NCBI RefSeq assembly: GCF_034093315.1
Contig: NZ_CP139300.1
Location: 682,001-746,000, forward strand
Source of the DNA: Prochlorococcus sp. MIT 1314
GTDB taxonomy: Bacteria > Cyanobacteriota > Cyanobacteriia > PCC-6307 > Cyanobiaceae
Direction: 5' to 3'
Length of the DNA: 64,000 nucleotides
Made by a program: the position numbers and the translations under genes. The notes beneath the pieces are model-generated. The model saw only the letters and a program-made list of their open reading frames with translations. It was not told the origin of the DNA and searched no databases. Within the stretch, counting starts at the first letter, position 1, and each line of letters begins with the position of its first letter. Below are positions 27,641 to 36,277 of the stretch, in pieces.

Positions 27641-28552
27641 TTATACAATTTTCTTGAATAGATTTTTTAATCTTATTTTAAGAATATTATACTCATCAAT
27701 TAATTTATATTTTCTTAAAGCTTTATTGATTAATTTCTTTTGTTTTAAATAATTTGAAACTTTTATGAATTTCTTTTCTTGAGATTCAAATAACCCCCAT
27801 ATCTCATTTTCAAAACCATTTGCTATAGGAGATAGACCGCACTTTGATAGTAAGGAAATAAACGTATCTGGGGAGAAGTAATGTAAATGAACTGGTCTAA
27901 AATAATCCGTTCTTATGGGCTTATCAATATTTTCAACATTAGGCACTACTATATAAGCTAAACCTCCTTTTGCTAAGCTTTTCTGAATTTGTTCAAGAAC
28001 AAATACTGGTCTTTTTACATGTTCTAAAGTATGTCTAAAAATTATTAAATCATATTTCTTATTAAGAAATTTATTCCAGTTTTCATCTATATCTTTATCT
28101 ATTACTTCAGCACCAAGTTTATTTTTTAAAAATTCTTGTGATGGCTTCCATTGTTCTATTGCAGTTGCTTCAATATTTTCAAACTTCTGCTGAAGGAATT
28201 CGGTGCCCCATCCTTGACCAGCCCCAATATCTAAAAGTCTCAATGATTTTCTTTGAAGAAAAAAGGGTTCTATTCTTTCCCACATCTTTCTCCATTTTTT
28301 AAATTTGTAGTTTTCATCTTTTAAATCTATAGGATCTTTTTGAAATTTTTTTGGATACCAAATCTCATTAACAGTTTTATAATCTTCATCAGATAGGCGA
28401 GGCCATACAGTTACATGTCCACATGTTTTGCAAATTGCAATTGGCATTGATAATTCGCCAATAAGAGAATGCCTCATATCTGTTACTTTTTCAAAATTCA
28501 AGGAATCACAAATTTCACATCTTACTTTTATTAGAGTTTTAGTTCTCTTCAT
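27641..28552 (-). CDS. SAM methyltransferase with N-terminal zinc ribbon
   Basis: The 303-residue product begins with a Cys4 module: CEIC (C12, C15) and CKTC (C41, C44). The methyltransferase core follows, with LLDIGAGQGWG at 107-117 and IIFRHTLEHVKRP. The C-terminal part is Lys-rich. The layout matches the gene at 17.7 kb, with clear sequence divergence. Genes of this kind sit in polysaccharide loci, and some act on NDP-sugars at carbon. It faces the CmoA-like gene and is probably a single-gene transcript. The substrate is unknown. Confidence 0.75.
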   Translation of the reverse strand: MKRTKTLIKVRCEICDSLNFEKVTDMRHSLIGELSMPIAICKTCGHVTVWPRLSDEDYKTVNEIWYPKKFQKDPIDLKDENYKFKKWRKMWERIEPFFLQRKSLRLLDIGAGQGWGTEFLQQKFENIEATAIEQWKPSQEFLKNKLGAEVIDKDIDENWNKFLNKKYDLIIFRHTLEHVKRPVFVLEQIQKSLAKGGLAYIVVPNVENIDKPIRTDYFRPVHLHYFSPDTFISLLSKCGLSPIANGFENEIWGLFESQEKKFIKVSNYLKQKKLINKALRKYKLIDEYNILKIRLKNLFKKIV

Positions 28553-29011
28553 GCTTATATACGTAATTTATTGAATACTCATTTTTAAAGTATATTTAAT
28601 TAATGATATGCATTAGTTTATTATGAAGATTAATAATGCCTTTGCGTGAACTTTTGCGAGATTTAGCTAAATCTTCAACTATAAAAAAATATCAATCTAA
28701 TAAATGGAGACGAGAGAATCTCACTAATTTATCACTATGAATAAGGGAAAAAGGGGAGCCAAGGAGATTGGAACTTCTCTACCAATGCTTGCCATGCAGA
28801 TCACTACAAAACTATAGCTGGATTTTTGCAATTGTCTTAGTTTATTAGCTCGCAGAGATAAAAATACCGTAATTATTTATTTTTTGAATTTTTTTATTTT
28901 TTACTATGCAATTAAAAGAAAACACTGCTTTAAAAGCTTTTTTTTGGATTAAATTAAATTCTAAAGATAGTCAATCTTAAATAATAAAAAGTAAGTTTAA
29001 TATCCTATATC
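28553..29011. other. 459-base spacer with possible decayed coding pieces
   Basis: No complete gene is recognisable. Around 28637-28740 on the plus strand a 34-codon ORF starts MPLRELLRDLAKSSTIKKYQ. Around 28754-28840 another frame, lacking a start, reads GSQGDWNFSTNACHADHYKT and continues to a stop. The base composition here is less AT-rich than the island spacers, which hints at once-coding DNA or a small RNA. Neither piece matches anything I know. Confidence 0.3.
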
Positions 29012-29728
29012 CTATTGTTTAGTTGCTAATACAAATAAACTTCCTTTATCTCTATACCTCCATCTGTTAAATAAATTTTTAGGAAACTTTGCCCACCACC
29101 ATGTATTAGTTTCATTTATATGTATTACCTTGAACCCGAATTGAGTTAATTTTTTAGTCAGCGTATCCCGATTCCACGAACGAACGTGTTGCCATCTATG
29201 GAATAGGGTCCCATTAATAGGGTTGCAAATAAGACCTTTAGTAAGATCTTCATTATTAGGTGTTGTAAAAAGTATTAAACCTTTCTCAGATAATAGATTC
29301 TTTGCAGATTTTAAAAGTTTTGATAAATTTTTATCATATAAATGTTCTATAACTTCGCAACAGAAAATAAAATCTACTTCATTTTGAATTTTCTTCATCT
29401 CTATTTTATTACTAGCCAAAACTGCTTTAGAAAAAAGAGGATGGTTTGTAAAAGTTTTATTTATTTTTTTAATTGATTTGTCAGAAGTATCTACGCCGTA
29501 TATTGAGGAGTTTTTAAAATTATTGTTGGCTACTTCAAGAATTGATTCAATCAATCCACCATCACCACATCCAAGATCTAAAATTATTTTTGCATCTTTT
29601 AAATATCTAGAATATTTTTTTATGAGATCTTTCCCAAAATTACGAGACCAATAATTTTCAGGAAATCTTGATTCATAATTCCAAAAAATTTTTATTTGTT
29701 CGTCGGTCCAAATATGTTTTTTGTACAA
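29012..29728 (-). CDS. SAM-dependent methyltransferase, class I
   Basis: The 238-residue product has IILDLGCGDGGLI at 48-60, then IYGVDTSDKSI, then FIFCCEVIEHLYDK and FTTPNNEDL, a standard Methyltransf_11/23 core. The C-terminal FGFKVIHINETNTWWWAKFP and NLFNRWRY are the parts repeated in decayed form at 23.1 kb. It is the intact paralogue or parent of that relic. It is probably a surface-glycan methyltransferase; substrate unknown. It stands apart from its neighbours by 459 and 182 bases. Confidence 0.78.
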   Translation of the reverse strand: MYKKHIWTDEQIKIFWNYESRFPENYWSRNFGKDLIKKYSRYLKDAKIILDLGCGDGGLIESILEVANNNFKNSSIYGVDTSDKSIKKINKTFTNHPLFSKAVLASNKIEMKKIQNEVDFIFCCEVIEHLYDKNLSKLLKSAKNLLSEKGLILFTTPNNEDLTKGLICNPINGTLFHRWQHVRSWNRDTLTKKLTQFGFKVIHINETNTWWWAKFPKNLFNRWRYRDKGSLFVLATKQ

Positions 29729-29910
29729 AGTTAATCACCTCTATTAATTAGCATTCTAATTCTATGGTTGTTAAATCAATCTTAAAAATTATGGTTAAAG
29801 AAATATTTTTAAATTTAACTTAATGCTATATCCTTTTGTAAATTTAAAATATTTTTTATATTAACCTAAATACTATACTTTTATCTTATAAAAAATTTTA
29901 AAGTCGTAAT

Positions 29911-31890
29911 TTATTTAAGTTTTTGAAAAAGATTTTTTATTATTAATGAGTATCCTTCCTTAGATAAGTGATTACTATCCATATAAATATTTTTTCCTAA
30001 TGATTGTACTTCACATTTTTTAAGCTTCTCATTACAAAAATCATTAAAACTATCATATACAAAAACGTTAGAAGTTAAATCTGAATATTTCATCAACTCC
30101 TTGTAAAAGAAATTTCTTGTCTTTTTTGCTTCTACCATAGATATACCCTCATAACAGAAGCTGGGAATTCTTGATCTAAACCATTCTTTTGTACAAATTG
30201 ATATGGGATTACTTTTAGTATTTATTTCTGGCGGTGGAAGTAAAATATAAATGTTATTTTTAGAATTTTCTTTTGCAAATTTAATTAATTTAGCTATCCA
30301 AGATGCGATAACCTCTTCGTTTTTTATGATCTTTGAATAATCTTCATTCCAAAAAACATTTGGAAATAATAGTCCATCCGCTGAATAACTTGGATAAAAA
30401 TAAATAGGGGTTCTCATTGAAATTATTATATTTTGCATTTTTGATTTATTTCTTGTTGAATTCAATTCTGAAAAAACCTTTTCAGTCAAAATATTATTAT
30501 TTCTGTTATTTTGCTCCTTACTGATTAGATAAGGATTTGAATAATTTACTCTTGGATAGGCAGTTCTATCTACATATGCCAAACGTATTTGTTTTCTGGA
30601 ATCACATTCTAATAAAGCTTTATACAACTTATATGCATGACTATCTCCCAGAATAATTAAATTACGAAATGATGAAGAAATTGAACTACAATAATTACTA
30701 ATTTTGCTTTCCGAATTAGCTTGTATGTTCTTCCCTAAATAAATCTTTTTCAAAAAATTTCTACCAAATACAAAGCTTATTCCTGCAGAAATTAACATTA
30801 AAATTATTCCAAGAAAGATAGATACTGTTTTTCTTAGTGTGATTTTTCTAAAAGGTAATTCAACAAATTTATGAGATAGTACACTAATTAAAATTATTAA
30901 AAGTAAAATTGGAAATATATTTTTACTTGAAACACCAATAGTCCACTTGCTTAAACTAAGAATTCCCCAATGCCAAAGGTATAAAGAGTATGAAATTAAT
31001 CCTATATACATTACCTTCTTATTTGTAAGTAATTTGTATAAATAGTTTTTCTCCTGTAAAGAAGCGATAAAAACTACCGTTAATAAAACCGCAGCAATGT
31101 TGGGTAAACCAGAATTTTGCGCTGGAATAAACATTATCAAAATAATAAGCAGGAATATTAATAAAGAAGGAATTCTCTTTAATATAATTTGAATGTGATT
31201 ATTATTTTTGGAACCTAAGAAAATTAGACAGCCCGCAGCAATTTCCCAGAAACGACTTGTTATAAGAAAATATGCCGCTGGCTGATTATTACCATAAAGA
31301 TAAATAAAGGACAAAAGTGAGAGGATTCCCATTGAAGATAATAAAATCATAAAGTTTCTATTACCTTTTTTTACATTTCTAGAAAATCCTGAAAACCAAG
31401 CTAAAAGTGGGTAAATAAAGTAAAATTGTTCTTCTATGCCAAGTGACCAAGTCTGAGTAAATGGATTCAACTCAGTTCCTGATGAAAAATAATCAGTTGC
31501 GTTTTGATAAAGATATATATTAGAAAGTCCAAATGAAGCACCTAAAGCAGTTTTCAAATAAACAGATGGTTGAGGACAAAATAAGCATACCCCTATTACG
31601 GCAACTACTAAAAATACTGTTAGTGCAGGAGTGATTCTTTTAAGTCTTCTTGAGTAAAAATCGCTCAAGAAATCGCCTATGTTTTTACTTAATTTCCCTG
31701 ATATTGAGGTTGTAATTACATATCCTGATATTACAAAAAATATATCAACTCCTAAATATCCGTTTGGGAGGAGATCTTTATTAAAGTGATTCAAAATAAC
31801 ACAAATGACTGCAAAAGCTCTAATACCTTCGATCTCTGGTCTATATTTTTTTTTACTGATTGTTATATTTTTTATATTAGAGTCTCTCAA
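29911..31890 (-). CDS. Acyltransferase-3/SGNH membrane O-acyltransferase (OafA-like)
   Basis: The 659-residue product has an N-terminal acyltransferase-3 domain with about ten membrane helices (about 20-385) and a C-terminal extracytoplasmic SGNH domain. YRPEIEGIRAFAVICVILNH (16-35) holds the conserved R and the catalytic His35; FFVISGYVIT is also typical. The SGNH part has GDSH (415-418) as block I and DSNH (638-641) as the catalytic Asp/His. OafA-type proteins O-acetylate surface polysaccharides, taking acetyl-CoA in the cytoplasm and acting on glycan outside. This is the last island gene before the tRNA. Confidence 0.88.
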   Translation of the reverse strand: MRDSNIKNITISKKKYRPEIEGIRAFAVICVILNHFNKDLLPNGYLGVDIFFVISGYVITTSISGKLSKNIGDFLSDFYSRRLKRITPALTVFLVVAVIGVCLFCPQPSVYLKTALGASFGLSNIYLYQNATDYFSSGTELNPFTQTWSLGIEEQFYFIYPLLAWFSGFSRNVKKGNRNFMILLSSMGILSLLSFIYLYGNNQPAAYFLITSRFWEIAAGCLIFLGSKNNNHIQIILKRIPSLLIFLLIILIMFIPAQNSGLPNIAAVLLTVVFIASLQEKNYLYKLLTNKKVMYIGLISYSLYLWHWGILSLSKWTIGVSSKNIFPILLLIILISVLSHKFVELPFRKITLRKTVSIFLGIILMLISAGISFVFGRNFLKKIYLGKNIQANSESKISNYCSSISSSFRNLIILGDSHAYKLYKALLECDSRKQIRLAYVDRTAYPRVNYSNPYLISKEQNNRNNNILTEKVFSELNSTRNKSKMQNIIISMRTPIYFYPSYSADGLLFPNVFWNEDYSKIIKNEEVIASWIAKLIKFAKENSKNNIYILLPPPEINTKSNPISICTKEWFRSRIPSFCYEGISMVEAKKTRNFFYKELMKYSDLTSNVFVYDSFNDFCNEKLKKCEVQSLGKNIYMDSNHLSKEGYSLIIKNLFQKLK

Positions 31891-32322
31891 TTAATTTAAA
31901 TAATCTTTAATAAATATACTATTCAAACTAGAAGTAAATATAACTGTAAAAAAATACTTCTTTCATTTCAAAATTCTTTTGGATTTGATAGTTTCAGTAT
32001 TTTGTTCAAAATCTACGCACCAAGTCAACACTACAAATATTAATGGATGAACCAGACTTAAGATATTTTGCAATCTATTTTGTATCAGCTACGTTCTTGA
32101 AGAAATCACAGTAAGTCATTAATTTTGATTCGGTTTCAACTTTAAGATTTAAATCATTAATTGCTTTAGAATAGCTCCAGAAACCATGCTACAACTTGTA
32201 AATCTCTAGGTGAATTTTAGGGTGCCTATTTCAATAATCAAACGATATAAAGTACTATAGGAATTAAGGACGTTACGAAAGGAATCTTTAGATTGATTGT
32301 TATGACTGACGTTTGGAGATTT
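31891..32322. other. Gene-free stretch upstream of tRNA-Ala
   Basis: This 432-base stretch separates the island's last large gene from the tRNA. It contains one possible ORF relic at 32075-32188 (listed separately). I see no integrase remnant and no repeat of the tRNA 3' end. The last roughly 50 bases should contain the tRNA promoter, but no clear -35/-10 pair stands out. Confidence 0.4.
32075..32188 (-). pseudogene. Possible relic of a small protein gene
   Basis: A 37-codon stop-to-stop frame on the minus strand starts HGFWSYSKAINDLNLKVE and ends MTYCDFFKNVADTK before TAG. Its composition looks coding, with a plausible amphipathic pattern, but there is no start codon at the open end and the upstream stop is immediate. 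I do not recognise the family. It may be the tail of a small secreted or stress protein whose 5' end was lost near the island edge. Chance is possible. Confidence 0.3.
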
Positions 32323-32395
32323 GGGGCCATAGCTCAGCTGGTAGAGCACCTGCATGGCATGCAGGGGGTCTGCGGTTCAAATCCGCATGGCTCCA
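32323..32395 (+). tRNA. trnA-GGC: tRNA-Ala (anticodon GGC)
   Basis: The sequence folds as a 73-base cloverleaf. The acceptor GGGGCCA pairs with TGGCTCC (one G-U). The anticodon stem CCTGC/GCAGG encloses ATGGCAT with anticodon GGC. The T arm contains GGTTCAAATCC, and the discriminator is A. The CCA end is not encoded. It lies at the junction between the polysaccharide island and core genes, a common integration-type position for Prochlorococcus islands. A second downstream copy of its 3' end was not seen. Confidence 0.97.
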
Positions 32396-32571
32396 CTTAA
32401 CTTTTTCTTTCATACCAAGAGTTTTCAGACGGCGTTTAGTAATAACATAACTTTTTTACGTAATTGTCCAAGATTGTTTAAATAATTCCTCATCCTAAAA
32501 TGCACTTACTATTTTTCTCTAATCCTTCGATTTCATTAGATAATGCTTTAAAAGATTAGAGGAATTTGCTA

Positions 32572-33729
32572 ATGAAAAATATGAAAGTGTTCTATTGGAA
32601 TATAGGCTTATTATTAGTATTAATTTATATTCCTCTATTCCTTTATAGTTTTCAGCAAAAATTACAAGCAATTTACCCTACTAACAATTTCAAAAAAGAA
32701 GTAGTTTTAAAAAAAATCTTAGCTGTAAAATCAGGATATTATCCTACTTATTACCCAACTAATTTATTATCTCTTAATAAAAGCATAGATATTTATCCAA
32801 TTGGAAGTTATCCATATACTTCTTCCTACATGTGTGACGAAGGTTATGGTTTGATTACATATAGATCTGATAGGTTTGGTCTTAGAAATTCTGATAAAAA
32901 ATGGTCAAAGATTAATCAAAATAAGAACATTTTCATAATTGGTGATTCTCTTGTTCAAGGGCAATGCGTACCAAAAAATTCAACAATAACATCTAACATA
33001 GAAAACTTAACGGGAGAAAATACTTTAAATCTTGGTATGGGAGGTAATACTCCCTATGAATATATGGCTTCTCTCAAATCTATAGTCAAACCTATTATTA
33101 AAAATTCAACCCATCAAAATATTGTAATTATTCTATTTTTTGCTAATGACAATATTTTAATAAACCGTAAGAAGGAATCATTACTTAATTCAGTTAATTC
33201 AATAGTAAAGTCCTCAATAACGTCAGGCATTAATCCTACTAATAAGTACAAAGATAGTTTTAAAAGCTTTATAAAAAATAATTACCCGCACGACTCTCAA
33301 GAGGCAATCATTTCAAGAATTCAAATCAAAAAAGAGAATCCAATGAGTAAATTATCATTATATTCATCAATTTTAACCTTATATCCTATTAGAATTACAA
33401 GGGCTGCTTTAAAAACAAATGTTGCCCAAGATAATCCTTCTATTAATACTATTAAATTATTAGCAGAAATTTGCAGTAATCCTTGTAAGCCTTTTGTTGG
33501 TTATATTCCCAATAATGATTTTTATGATCCACATCCTTTATCTATAAAATATAAAACAACATTAGAAGAAATTTCCAAAAACTTAGCTATCCCTTTTATT
33601 GATGGTACAACTGTTATAAATAAAGATAATCAATCTAACTTTGCACCTGAAGGAAGGCATTTGTCTATAGAGGGTTATAAGAAAATATCAGAATTGATAT
33701 ATCTCAAAATAGATAGTCTTGATTCTTAA
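32572..33729 (+). CDS. Membrane-anchored SGNH-hydrolase-like protein
   Basis: The 385-residue product has an N-terminal membrane anchor (about 8-26) and an extracytoplasmic domain with FIIGDSLVQGQ (block I, GDS at 124-126), NLGMGGNTPYEY (block II) and a C-terminal EGRHLSIEGY in which His363 is the likely catalytic base. The usual DxxH Asp is a Glu (E360). GAGGA lies about ten bases before the ATG at 32572, which is better placed than a TTG two codons upstream. It may modify surface glycan acyl groups, like the two other SGNH proteins of the island. Confidence 0.68.
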   Translation: MKNMKVFYWNIGLLLVLIYIPLFLYSFQQKLQAIYPTNNFKKEVVLKKILAVKSGYYPTYYPTNLLSLNKSIDIYPIGSYPYTSSYMCDEGYGLITYRSDRFGLRNSDKKWSKINQNKNIFIIGDSLVQGQCVPKNSTITSNIENLTGENTLNLGMGGNTPYEYMASLKSIVKPIIKNSTHQNIVIILFFANDNILINRKKESLLNSVNSIVKSSITSGINPTNKYKDSFKSFIKNNYPHDSQEAIISRIQIKKENPMSKLSLYSSILTLYPIRITRAALKTNVAQDNPSINTIKLLAEICSNPCKPFVGYIPNNDFYDPHPLSIKYKTTLEEISKNLAIPFIDGTTVINKDNQSNFAPEGRHLSIEGYKKISELIYLKIDSLDS

Positions 33730-33853
33730 TCCAATAATCTTTGTTTTGTGAGTCTTCTTTATTTTGCGCCTTAAATTTTGAAGAGAAATCATTTATTTCT
33801 TAATTTTCTTAGAAAAGTTAGAATTAGAAAATTAATTTTGAAAGCAATTTGCT

Positions 33854-35602
33854 GTGAACAATCATCTTACTCAAATCACAAATGTTCTTGTTATTGGTTG
33901 TGGAGGGGCTGGTTTAAGATCAGCTATTGAAATCAAAAAATCTGGTCTTGATGTATGTATTCTTGGGAAAAGACCAAAGACTGATGCTCATACCGTTTTA
34001 GCTGCAGGCGGCATTAATGCTGCTTTAGGTAATTTAGATAAAGCAGACTCATGGGAACAACATTTTATTGATACTTACTTAGAAGGTTATGGCATAGGGG
34101 ATCCTTTGAAGGTTCAAATAATGGCTAAAGAATCCCCTTGTTTAGTTAAAGAGATAGATAAATGGGGAGCAGATTTCGCAAAATTAAAAAACGGTGAACT
34201 TGATCAAAGATTTTTTGGAGCCCATAAATATCGTAGAACTTGTTATTCAGGTGATTTTACTGGATTATCGATTTTAAAAACACTTTTAAAAAAAGCGGAT
34301 GAGTTACATATCCCAATTTATGATAATCAATATGTCACAGAATTACTAATTAAAGAAAATACTTGTTTTGGAGCAATGTCCTTTAATATGTCTTCTTCAG
34401 AGAGAACTGTCCACTTGGCTGATGCAGTTATTTTATGTACAGGGGGACATACAAGATTATGGAAAAAAAGTTCATCTAGAAAAAATGAAAATACTGGGGA
34501 TGGATATTATTTAGCTCTTAAAGCAGGATGTCAATTAATAGATATGGAAATGGTACAGTTCCATCCCTCTGGGATGGTGTTACCTGAAGAAATTGAAGGC
34601 ACTTTAGTTACTGAAGCTGTAAGAGGTGAGGGTGGAATGTTAATTAATAATAAAGGGGAAAGATTTATGAAAAATTATGATCCCCAAAGAATGGAATTAT
34701 CTACTAGAGATAAAGTAGCAATTGCTAACTATACAGAAATAATTGAAGGCCGAGGAACAAAGAATGGAGCTGTTTTTCTTGATATTAGCCATAAAAGTAA
34801 AGATTTCATTATTGAGAAACTACCAAGTATATATAGACAATTTCTTGAAGCTCAAATGCTTGATATATCAAAATCTCCAATGGAAGTTGCTCCTACTGCG
34901 CACTATTCTATGGGTGGAATCTTAGTTAATCCTGAGGATTTATCTACTTCTGTAGATGGCCTTTTTGCCGCGGGAGAGGTAGCAGGAGGACTTCATGGAG
35001 CTAATCGTTTAGGTGGAAATTCTTTGGCAGAAATACTTATTTTTGGAAAACGTGCTGGTAACGCATCTTCAAAATATTCAAACAAAATAGATCGACAGTT
35101 AAGATCTAATGAAACTATTAGCCTTGCTCATGAAAACATTAATAAGTTTATTAAAAATGGAGATGAACTAGTCAGGCCTCTGCAACACGAATTACGGTTA
35201 ATAATGTGGAAGTATTGTGGTGTCATTAAAAGCGAAACTTCACTTTTAGAAGGGCTGTCAAAAATTGAAATAATCAAAAACAAATTAAATAATATTGATA
35301 TAAGAATAGATAAATATAATTGCGAAGATCTAAGTTTGATTTTTGATTTGCAATCTTCTTTATTAAGCGCAAAAGCGACAATAATTTCAGCACTCAAAAG
35401 AAATGAAAGTAGAGGAGCTCACCAAAGAAGTGATTTCCCAAAACTTGACCCTTTATGTCAATTTAATTGTTTAGTTAGTATGGATAAAAATAGTAATTTA
35501 AGAATTTCTAAATTACCTCTAAAAGAGTTAAAGGGGAACTTAAAAACAATTATTGTAAATGCAAAAAGAGATGAAGACATTAAGCATAAATTGCTTGAGT
35601 AA
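33854..35602 (+). CDS. sdhA: Succinate dehydrogenase/fumarate reductase flavoprotein-like (SdhA/NadB superfamily)
   Basis: FAD-dependent oxidoreductase of 582 residues. The N-terminal VLVIGCGGAGLRSA binds the ADP part of FAD. DAHTVLAAGG contains His46, the position where SdhA/FrdA carry covalent FAD; L-aspartate oxidase lacks this His. R257 (RGEGG), H350 (HYSMGGI) and R385 (NRLGGNS) match the dicarboxylate active site. MGGI rather than CGGV also favours SdhA over NadB. Length fits SdhA. It could oxidise succinate to fumarate at the thylakoid or plasma membrane; the iron-sulphur subunit is not adjacent. The start is a GTG at 33854. An L-aspartate oxidase role remains the main alternative. Confidence 0.72.
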   Translation: MNNHLTQITNVLVIGCGGAGLRSAIEIKKSGLDVCILGKRPKTDAHTVLAAGGINAALGNLDKADSWEQHFIDTYLEGYGIGDPLKVQIMAKESPCLVKEIDKWGADFAKLKNGELDQRFFGAHKYRRTCYSGDFTGLSILKTLLKKADELHIPIYDNQYVTELLIKENTCFGAMSFNMSSSERTVHLADAVILCTGGHTRLWKKSSSRKNENTGDGYYLALKAGCQLIDMEMVQFHPSGMVLPEEIEGTLVTEAVRGEGGMLINNKGERFMKNYDPQRMELSTRDKVAIANYTEIIEGRGTKNGAVFLDISHKSKDFIIEKLPSIYRQFLEAQMLDISKSPMEVAPTAHYSMGGILVNPEDLSTSVDGLFAAGEVAGGLHGANRLGGNSLAEILIFGKRAGNASSKYSNKIDRQLRSNETISLAHENINKFIKNGDELVRPLQHELRLIMWKYCGVIKSETSLLEGLSKIEIIKNKLNNIDIRIDKYNCEDLSLIFDLQSSLLSAKATIISALKRNESRGAHQRSDFPKLDPLCQFNCLVSMDKNSNLRISKLPLKELKGNLKTIIVNAKRDEDIKHKLLE

Positions 35603-36220
35603 TTAGACTTTTCTCCATACTGCTAATAATTTACCCTGAAACACAACTTCGTTTAAATTTAACTCTATGGGTTCATAAGCTGGATTAGCCGCTTCTAAGT
35701 AAATTTTTTGTCCTTTTTTTATAAAATATTTTAAGGTCGTACCAAGCCCTGGAACCATCGCACTGACAATCATCCCATTTCTAAGCGAATAAGAATCTTT
35801 GATAGGTTCCATCAAAACCATATCTCCATGAGCGATAAAAGCATCTATCATTGAATCTCCATTTACTGTTAAGGCGAAAACATCCTTTTTTTGTAGAACA
35901 TCAGATAAATCCAAATTTTCATTAATATCAGAATAAGTTTCAATTAAACCTCCTGCAGCAACGGAACCCATAATTGGAACTACCCCAGTGATTTCTTCTA
36001 CTATTTGCATAGTTCTAGCTTTACCTTCTTGCCATGATATGTATCCTTTTTCTTGTAAATGTTTTAAACGACTTTGTATTGGAGCAGGAGATTTAAGACC
36101 CATAGCTTGCATCATTTGCCTAATCGAAGGACTATGTTGAAAGTCCCTCATATAGTTCTTAATCCATGTATAAAGCTCATTCTGGGCATCAGTAAGATTA
36201 TTCCCTTCAAAAGTTGGCAT
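35603..36220 (-). CDS. lexA: LexA repressor, S24 self-cleaving family
   Basis: The 205-residue product has an N-terminal winged helix (about 8-70) with PSIRQMMQAMGLKSPAPIQS as the recognition part. The cleavage pair is Ala89-Gly90 in VAAGG; the dyad is Ser123 (GDSM) and Lys164 (TTLKYF). All self-cleavage residues are present, unlike the Synechocystis-type LexA, which lacks some, so it may act as a true SOS repressor. Two LexA-box-like sites lie directly upstream of its start, suggesting autoregulation. It abuts sdhA convergently with no gap and is 57 bases downstream of argF. Confidence 0.93.
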   Translation of the reverse strand: MPTFEGNNLTDAQNELYTWIKNYMRDFQHSPSIRQMMQAMGLKSPAPIQSRLKHLQEKGYISWQEGKARTMQIVEEITGVVPIMGSVAAGGLIETYSDINENLDLSDVLQKKDVFALTVNGDSMIDAFIAHGDMVLMEPIKDSYSLRNGMIVSAMVPGLGTTLKYFIKKGQKIYLEAANPAYEPIELNLNEVVFQGKLLAVWRKV

Positions 36221-36221
36221 A

Positions 36222-36251
36222 AAAACATTTGTACTCTAATACATTTGTACC
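36222..36251 (-). promoter_or_regulatory. Two tandem LexA-box-like sites upstream of lexA
   Basis: On the minus strand, GGTACAAATGTATT (36251-36238) and AGTACAAATGTTTT (36235-36222) both fit the cyanobacterial pattern RGTACNNNDGTWCB except for the C near the end. The two share GTACAAATGT and are spaced 16 bases start to start, between the argF stop and the lexA ATG. Such boxes autoregulate lexA in cyanobacteria. The downstream site reaches within two bases of the start codon, so it may also block translation initiation or the promoter. Confidence 0.65.
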
Positions 36252-36277
36252 TCTTTGAAAGGCAAATGGCAATCTTT

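Noticed and set aside
28754-28840. tmRNA or tRNA fragment in the spacer
   Set aside because: A few bases resemble the tRNA-Ala anticodon arm, but no cloverleaf, T loop or acceptor pairing can be formed.
32323-33853. Prophage or integrative element at the tRNA
   Set aside because: No integrase, phage structural gene or repeat of the tRNA 3' end is visible in the window.
33854-35602. L-aspartate oxidase (NadB) as the name for this flavoprotein
   Set aside because: His46 in the SdhA covalent-FAD position, HYSMGGI and the length favour SdhA/FrdA; kept only as an alternative.
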